A DNA stretch of 64,000 bases from Membranipora membranacea (lineage: Eukaryota; Bryozoa; Gymnolaemata; Cheilostomatida; Membraniporidae): contig OU612075.1 in assembly GCA_914767715.1 (NCBI GenBank), forward strand, positions 1,424,001-1,488,000, written 5' to 3'. Below the pieces are notes generated by a model. The model did not search any database. It saw only the letters and a list, made by a program, of their open reading frames with translations, and was not told where the DNA came from. Positions 63,439 through 64,000 of this stretch are shown in pieces. Every line of letters starts with the position of its first letter. The stretch's first letter is position 1. The position numbers and the translations under genes were made by a program.

Positions 63439-64000
63439 CTGAAATGATTTTTATAGACTAAGACATTATGTTCAGCATAACGCTAATATCCAAAAGTAAT
63501 ATGGTGTCTGTAAGCTCTCAGAGTACAAAATCAGCTTCATTTGACTTTTAAATTAGTCTGCGTCCGACTTTTGACCCTGTGCGCCCCCTCACTCATATAA
63601 TATAAGGGATTACACATTTTAGCCATTTTTAGTATGTGAAGATCAGTAATGAGAAACTCTGTCAACTTTTGAGAGTAGATCTACTCTTTTTCCAATTCTA
63701 ATTTCTACACTTCTGATTTTCTCATAAAGCATGGTAATCTACAATTTTTTTTATTTTGAACTCATGCCTACGTTTTTGTAATCACTATACTAATTCAGTA
63801 CCTTTACAAAATCATGCTTCAAGCTTATTTGGCTCATGCGCTCCTCCCGGACCCTCCCCACACACTATGGGCCTGCGGCCGTCAATAACCACCAAGCTAT
63901 CTTGATCCCCGTAAAATCAACTTTATTTTCAACAGAGATATTTGGCAACTTTGACACTTTATCAACAATACTTTGTACTATGCTACAAATGAGTTGCATT

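Larger units (their letters stand above)
53761..64000. repeat. Right copy of the large segmental duplication
   Basis: Direct repeat of 1-13812. It holds a SINE (about 54610-54880) absent from the left copy and lacks the left copy's 3.8-kb LINE. Small differences include a TAG in the LINE-fragment RT at 58191, a 10-bp deletion near 58455, and 40-60-bp insertions near 59810, 60310, 62145 and 62275. Confidence 0.9.

Overview
The window is eukaryotic and almost certainly from an invertebrate animal. It is AT-rich, genes are split by many introns with GTAAG/GTGAGT donors, and non-LTR retrotransposons, SINEs, fold-back elements and tandem duplications are frequent. The species cannot be named; a sponge or other early-branching metazoan would fit, but that is inference. 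No prokaryotic operon, CRISPR array or rRNA is present.

The central gene is on the minus strand from about 22889 to 10684. I could join 13 coding exons by hand with every splice phase agreeing, giving a predicted protein of about 1348 residues. It has an LRR segment, a Roc GTPase domain, a COR domain, a complete caspase-type peptidase (p20 and p10 parts, SHG histidine, QACAG cysteine) and an Ala/Thr/Pro repeat tail. A Roco protein fused to a caspase suggests a GTPase-controlled death or immunity protease and is the most unusual object here. Its LRR exons lie in roughly 950-bp tandem exon+intron units, one of which is dead.

Layout: 1-13812 is repeated at 53761-64000. The two copies are nearly identical from about 3000/56868 onward and more diverged before that. 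The right copy carries the 3' half of a second Roco-caspase gene (60853-63438, running off the edge). A third, decayed copy of the block lies at about 50880-53490 and keeps only the terminal exon of the gene. The left copy alone carries a 3.8-kb LINE (5616-9400) with an intact 915-residue ORF2, and the right copy shows the empty site.

The middle (23-53 kb) is a mosaic of tandem repeats: 3.3-kb units (24412-30960), 1.9-kb units (about 32255-36135) and diverged 3-4.6-kb units (38430-50160). Hidden in them are short minus-strand exons, too small to stand out as ORFs, whose splice sites and phases agree between copies. They form a duplicated pair of 3'-terminal exons near 33.7 and 35.6 kb and a tandem gene pair at 42.9-45.5 and 47.5-50.2 kb. 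I do not recognise these proteins. Mobile DNA includes an RTE-like fragment, two copies of an internally deleted LINE, a tRNA-derived SINE, a 1.38-kb hAT-like fold-back element with 8-bp target duplications, a TCCCAGAT fold-back element and several small hairpins.
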